Of a stretch of DNA of 25,414 nt, positions 22,077 through 25,414 are shown piece after piece (position 1 is the stretch's first letter; each line of letters begins with the position of its first letter). The translations under genes and the position numbers were made by a program. The notes under the pieces were generated by a model. It had not been told where the DNA came from. It searched no databases and saw only the letters and a program-made list of their open reading frames with translations. This DNA is from Lachnospiraceae bacterium UBA4380 (GTDB taxonomy: Bacteria; Bacillota; Clostridia; Lachnospirales; Lachnospiraceae), in the NCBI GenBank assembly GCA_002390025.1, contig DGRU01000105.1, forward strand, positions 1 through 25,414. The letters are read 5' to 3'.

Positions 22077-22089
22077 AGGACAGGACAAC

Positions 22090-22689
22090 ATGCACAGCTT
22101 TTTTGCAACGATTTCAAGAATGAAATACATTGAGCGCTGGGCCCTCATGCGCAGTTCCAGGCCGGAGAACCTCTCCGAACACGCCCTGGAGGTCGCATGT
22201 ATAGCCCACGTTCTCTGTACCATCGGAAATACCCGCTACGGACAGGATCTCGACGCCGACCGCGCCGCCCTGCTGGGGCTCTATCACGATGCCACCGAGA
22301 TCATCACCGGAGACATGCCCACCCCGGTCAAATACCACAACAGCGACATCCGGAACGCCTATCACGAAGTGGAGGAAGCTGCTGCACAGCGCCTTCTGCG
22401 CCTTCTTCCCGAAGATCTTCGGGAGACCTACCGCGGAATCCTCCTCCCGGAAAAGAGCGAAAACGCTGAGCAGGAGCAGTACCTGCGCCGCCTGGTCAAG
22501 GCCGCTGACAAGATTTCCGCCCTCATCAAATGCATTGAAGAAGAGAATGCGGGAAACGGCGAATTCCGGACCGCAAAAAAGACCATTCAGGATTCTGTCG
22601 ACAATATGTCCGCACAGATGCCCGAAGTCCGCGATTTCTGCAAAGAGTTCCTGCCCGCCTACGGCAGTACTCTTGATGAATTACTCTGA
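22090..22689 (+). CDS. HD-domain nucleotide phosphohydrolase, YfbR-like
   Basis: 199 residues from ATG 22090, the same length as E. coli YfbR (199). An earlier start would place repeat-derived residues at the N-terminus and is rejected. Key motifs are RPENLSEHALEVACIAH, LYHDATEIITGDMPTPVKYH (HD pair plus the GD.PTPVKY signature of this family) and KAADKISALIKCIEE. Family members remove the 5'-phosphate from deoxynucleoside monophosphates; the substrate here is not proven. The ribosome site is moderate (GAGGACAGG). Its start depends on sequence directly downstream of a variable repeat array, and the stop lies 34 bases before trmD, so the two are probably co-transcribed. Confidence 0.88.
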   Translation: MHSFFATISRMKYIERWALMRSSRPENLSEHALEVACIAHVLCTIGNTRYGQDLDADRAALLGLYHDATEIITGDMPTPVKYHNSDIRNAYHEVEEAAAQRLLRLLPEDLRETYRGILLPEKSENAEQEQYLRRLVKAADKISALIKCIEEENAGNGEFRTAKKTIQDSVDNMSAQMPEVRDFCKEFLPAYGSTLDELL

Positions 22690-22723
22690 CACAGGCAAAA
22701 AGGCGACACAGGTAAAACAGACC

Positions 22724-23605
22724 ATGATCATTTCTGTACTTACAATCATGCCGGATCTCTTCGACAGCTTCCTGCAGGCTCCCGTCATAGCCCGCGCGGT
22801 CAGAAACGGGGTTCTTAGGGTGGAAATCATTGACATCCGCGAATATGCCCCCGGCAGCTTTCGCCATATCGACGACTCCCCCTTCGGCGGCGGAGCCGGC
22901 ATGGTCATGCGCTGCCAGCCGGTTCTCGATGCCCTCCGCGCCTGCAAAAAGAGAAATTACAGCGCTCTTTCTGAAAATCGGAAAGACTTTCCGGAAGACA
23001 GGAAAAAACAGTCTGAAAACAGGAAAAAACAGTCTGAAAACAGGAGAGAAGAGGATTGTGCTTCGGATTTCATGAAGGACAGGGCAGCGGAGCAGGCCGC
23101 TCCCCAAAATGATGTGCGGACAGTCATCCTCAGCCCCGCCGGCAGGCCTTATAGCCAGAAGAAAGCTCACGATTTCGCAGAGACAGACCACCTCATCCTG
23201 ATCTGCGGCCATTACGAGGGAATGGATGCCCGCATCTATCCCCATGCCGATGAGCAGGTCTCTATCGGCGACTATGTCCTGACCGGAGGCGAACTCGCCG
23301 CCCAGGTCATCATTGATTCTGTCGCCCGCCTTCTGCCCGGCAGCCTCCGCGATGCCAGTACACAGGAGGAATCCTTTGAAAACGGTCTGCTGGAATACCC
23401 CCAGTACACCCAGCCCGCTGTCTATGAGGGCGAGGCCGTACCTGCGGTCCTGCGCTCCGGAGACCACGAAAAGATTCGCAAATGGCGCCTGCAGCAGTCC
23501 CTCCTCCTCACCCGCAAAATGCGTCCCGATCTCTTTGCGGCACATGAACTGACCAAAGAGGAGCAGGCCCTGCTTGAGGAAGCCCCTCCCCCTGTGCACT
23601 TGTAA
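22724..23605 (+). CDS. trmD: tRNA (guanine37-N1)-methyltransferase with a large internal insertion
   Basis: 293 residues. The ATG at 22724 fits the family N-terminus (MIISVLTIMPDLFDSF); the frame is open further upstream but overlaps the previous gene. Motifs: DDSPFGGGAGMVM, LSPAGRPYSQ, LICGHYEGMDARI and SIGDYVLTGGELAA (the SPOUT knot), then EEPxxYTQP-like LEYPQYTQPAVYEG and the C-terminal helical domain. TrmD usually has about 240-250 residues. Here residues about 76-130 form a charged insertion (RKKQSENRKKQSENR, then acidic and Gln-rich) between the GGGAGMVM strand and LSPAG. It makes m1G37 with SAM, preventing frameshifts, and is normally essential. It is usually found in rpsP-rimM-trmD-rplS, but here it follows a nucleotidase gene. 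Confidence 0.95.
   Translation: MIISVLTIMPDLFDSFLQAPVIARAVRNGVLRVEIIDIREYAPGSFRHIDDSPFGGGAGMVMRCQPVLDALRACKKRNYSALSENRKDFPEDRKKQSENRKKQSENRREEDCASDFMKDRAAEQAAPQNDVRTVILSPAGRPYSQKKAHDFAETDHLILICGHYEGMDARIYPHADEQVSIGDYVLTGGELAAQVIIDSVARLLPGSLRDASTQEESFENGLLEYPQYTQPAVYEGEAVPAVLRSGDHEKIRKWRLQQSLLLTRKMRPDLFAAHELTKEEQALLEEAPPPVHL
23000..23041 (+). repeat. 21-nt tandem repeat in trmD, two perfect copies
   Basis: Two identical 21-base units encode RKKQSEN; a degenerate unit precedes them (SENRKDFPEDR) and a partial one follows. The period is a multiple of three, so the frame of an essential gene is preserved. Confidence 0.92.
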
Positions 23606-23688
23606 AATGATTTGACAAGGCGGAAGAACTCGAAAACGACATCTTTGGACAAACCTGGACATAAATGGACATCTTTGGAGGAAGCATC

Positions 23689-24909
23689 ATGAGAGCATAC
23701 AGACGTTTACTGAACTATGCGGCGGTCAACACGACCAGTCACGAGCAAGTGGAAAAAACACCGACAGGGGAAGGAGAATTTGAACTGGCACACCTGCTGG
23801 CCGGCGAGATGGAAGCACTGGGCATGACGGGTGTTTTCGTCGATGAGCATGCCTATACCTACGGCTTTCTTCTTCCCACACCCGGCTATGAGGACCGGAA
23901 AGCCATCGGATTGATCGCCCACCTGGATACAGTAGACGACTGCGGAGGCACCGATACCCACCCCCAGGTGATCGAGAATTATGAAGGGAGCCCGATTCCG
24001 CTGGGAACTTCCGGCAGGGTCCTGGATCCCCATGCTTTCCCCCACTTGAAGGACTGCATCGGAAAGACCATCCTGACAACAGACGGGACCTCTGTCCTGG
24101 GCGCGGATGACAAGGCCGGTGTCGCAGAGATCATGACCATGTGCGAGCGCCTGATCAATGACGGAATCCCCCACGGGAAAATCTGCGTCTGCTTTACACC
24201 CGATGAAGAGATCGGACACGGCGCAGCCCTTCTGGATCTGGAAAAATTCGGGGCGGAAATCGCCTATACGGTGGACGGCTCTGTCCCTGGCGAGATTGAA
24301 TATGAGACCTTCAACGCGGCTGCTGCCAGGCTGACGGCACACGGCATTTCGGTCCATCCCGGCGATGCCAAGGACAAGATGATCAATGCCATGAAGGTGA
24401 TCATGGAGGCCAATGCCATGCTTCCGGACCAGGAGGTGCCCGAGAGAACAGAGGACCGCGAAGGCTTTTATCACCTGACCGGCGCCCGCGGAAATGTAAC
24501 GGAAGCATCTGCAGACTACATCCTGCGCGACCACGACGCGGAAAAGTTCGAAGAAAAAAAGAAAAAGATGCAAGAGATCGCCCTTGCCCTCAATGAAAAG
24601 TACGGCGAAGGAACGGTGACCTGCTCGATCAAAGACCAGTACCGCAACATGGCGGAGGTCATTGCGGACCACCCCGAGGCCATCCGGGCAGCCGAAAAGG
24701 CCATACGGGCAGTGGGACTGACTCCCTTCTCCAGACCTGTCCGCGGCGGGACCGACGGGGCCCAGCTCTCCTTCAGAGGCTTGCCTTGCCCCAATCTCGG
24801 GACAGGCGGCTATGCCTATCACGGCTTCTATGAACATGCGGTTGCAGAGGAAATGGATACCTGTGTGGAAATCCTCCTGCACCTGGTCATGGAATTTGCG
24901 AAAGCCTGA
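23689..24909 (+). CDS. pepT: Peptidase T (tripeptide aminopeptidase)
   Basis: 406 residues from ATG 23689, chosen because TTTGGAGGAAGC lies just upstream; an in-frame ATG at 23665 adds eight residues and lacks such a site. The M20 di-zinc features are IGLIAHLDTVDD (His and Asp), TSVLGADDKAGVAEIM (bridging Asp), FTPDEEIGHGA (Glu pair), YTVDGSVPGEIEYE (Asp) and, near the C-terminus, GTGGYAYHGFYEHA (His). GARGNVTEAS and VRGGTDGAQLSFRGLPCPNLG are typical of PepT. It removes the N-terminal residue from tripeptides in the cytoplasm. It probably has its own promoter in the 80 bases after trmD, although none is clear. A strong terminator lies about 170 bases downstream. Confidence 0.96.
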   Translation: MRAYRRLLNYAAVNTTSHEQVEKTPTGEGEFELAHLLAGEMEALGMTGVFVDEHAYTYGFLLPTPGYEDRKAIGLIAHLDTVDDCGGTDTHPQVIENYEGSPIPLGTSGRVLDPHAFPHLKDCIGKTILTTDGTSVLGADDKAGVAEIMTMCERLINDGIPHGKICVCFTPDEEIGHGAALLDLEKFGAEIAYTVDGSVPGEIEYETFNAAAARLTAHGISVHPGDAKDKMINAMKVIMEANAMLPDQEVPERTEDREGFYHLTGARGNVTEASADYILRDHDAEKFEEKKKKMQEIALALNEKYGEGTVTCSIKDQYRNMAEVIADHPEAIRAAEKAIRAVGLTPFSRPVRGGTDGAQLSFRGLPCPNLGTGGYAYHGFYEHAVAEEMDTCVEILLHLVMEFAKA

Positions 24910-25076
24910 AAAAACCTGAAAAACCTGCGCTGGCTATAGTTAGGCCCCGCATAATTCACCGCACAATTCACTTTGAAAAAGACAGCATTAAAATAACTTT
25001 CTGAAAGATACTGAAAGATAATACCGAAAAAATAATCTGCAAATACAGTATTTTTCCTCCTGACCGGAGAATCCGG
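24910..25076. other. Non-coding spacer after pepT
   Basis: These AT-rich bases before the terminator hold no gene that I can support. The only open frame nearby (minus strand 25135-25332) is Lys/Phe-rich low complexity and overlaps the terminator region and a promoter. Small repeats such as GAAAGATACTGAAAGATAAT (25002-25021) are present. Confidence 0.6.
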
Positions 25077-25108
25077 GCGCTGCCGGCTTATGCCGGCGGC
25101 GCTTTTTT
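25077..25108 (+). terminator. Strong Rho-independent terminator of pepT
   Basis: GCGCTGCCGGC-TTAT-GCCGGCGGCGC gives an 11-bp stem with one G-T pair, followed by six T. Confidence 0.95.
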
Positions 25109-25219
25109 GCGGACCGTTTTTTCCGGAAGGCCTTTTATGAAAACTTTTTCAGAAAAGCTATTTTAGAGAAGCTGGTTTTCAGGAAACTTTTTTCGGGAAA
25201 GAGTTTTTTGCAGAAGTCC

Positions 25220-25250
25220 TTGACTATAATGAGAATAGGTGTTATATAAT
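25220..25250 (+). promoter_or_regulatory. Promoter of a gene beyond the right edge
   Basis: TTGACT (25220-25225) with TATATA at a 17-base spacing or TATAAT (25245-25250) at 19. The AT-rich sequence continues with ATATATAAC. The predicted start is near 25257. Confidence 0.65.
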
Positions 25251-25257
25251 ATATATA

Positions 25258-25414
25258 ACAAGTACATCCGGGACTCGCCTGCGAGTCTTGCGTCTGTCCC
25301 GCGACGATCACTGCGTTATTGCGCGATGGCAAATAAACCCAACGGCAGGCTCTGTCTGCCGGATTTATGCTGTGAAGATAGCTTTATATTGTGAAGAAAT
25401 ATAACCATTTCCCC
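25258..25414 (+). other. Structured leader or start of a non-coding transcript at the right edge
   Basis: At least 157 bases follow the promoter without a credible start codon and ribosome site. They contain GACTC-GCCTGC-GAGTC (about 25271-25286) nested in GGGAC/GTCCC. A second hairpin (about 25336-25368) pairs CGGCAG with CTGCCG, with an outer ATAAA/TTTAT. A riboswitch, small RNA or long 5' leader is possible; I could not fit a known class. The window ends before a gene. Confidence 0.4.

Noticed and set aside
22003..22089. N-terminal extension of the YfbR-like protein into the 14-nt repeats
   Set aside because: The added residues are repeat-derived; without them the protein has the exact family length.
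22289..22723. TrmD start 145 codons further upstream
   Set aside because: That stretch overlaps the YfbR-like gene in another frame; the family N-terminus MIISVLTIMP begins at 22724.
25135..25332. Minus-strand gene of 65 codons at the right edge
   Set aside because: Lys/Phe-rich low complexity that arises from T-rich repeats and overlaps a plus-strand promoter.

Overview
The window looks like a chromosome segment of an anaerobic, fairly GC-rich member of the Clostridia, most likely Lachnospiraceae. The basis is gene content and order, not a database comparison: the Bacillota order cysS-mrnC-rlmB-sigH, a GlgC/GlgD pair, a two-gene SufC-SufB iron-sulfur system, a DUF134 protein, a membrane-anchored clostripain, and purine synthesis finished by a PurO-type cyclohydrolase plus a stand-alone AICAR transformylase. 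No prophage, integrase, transposase, CRISPR or rRNA was seen. Most of the window is core chromosome.

Layout. 1-4798 (+): the 3' part of an M3 oligoendopeptidase F gene, a large membrane-anchored C11 (clostripain) peptidase, and a probable papain-fold (C39-like) protein. 4926-5112: tRNA-Thr(GGT) with its own promoter and terminator. 5205-5888 (+): a stand-alone RelA/SpoT-type HD hydrolase. 5930-10919 (-): a small CxxC protein; a DUF134-sufC-sufB unit with a clear promoter and a small palindrome at the start site; and glgC-glgD ending in a 15-bp hairpin. A 626-base divergent region (10920-11545) holds a putative leader of about 230 nt for glgC. 11546-14519 (+): two single-pass membrane proteins, one zinc-ribbon/YARHG and one with a DUF3298-like C-terminus. 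14731-17016 (+): a good promoter, a leader of about 270 nt, purO and stand-alone AICAR transformylase. 17184-23605 (+): ispF, cysS, mrnC, rlmB, sigH, a YfbR-like HD nucleotidase and trmD. 23689-24909 (+): pepT with a strong terminator. The right edge has another promoter whose gene lies outside the window.

The genes supply housekeeping functions: peptide breakdown (pepF, pepT, clostripain), Fe-S assembly (sufCB), glycogen (glgCD), the last two steps of IMP synthesis, isoprenoid precursors (ispF), and translation/RNA maturation (cysS, mrnC, rlmB, trmD, tRNA-Thr).

The most unusual property is a high density of short tandem repeats between about 11.4 and 23.1 kb. Repeats inside genes have periods that are multiples of three (36, 30 and 21 nt). 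Those between genes have periods of 10, about 14, 15, 16, 17, 20 and 63 nt. One array appears to begin inside the last codons of sigH, and another forms part of a roughly 50-residue insertion in TrmD. The other candidates for new biology are the long leaders of glgC and purO and the DUF134-sufCB unit with its palindromic start site. I found no clear, completely undescribed multi-gene system.
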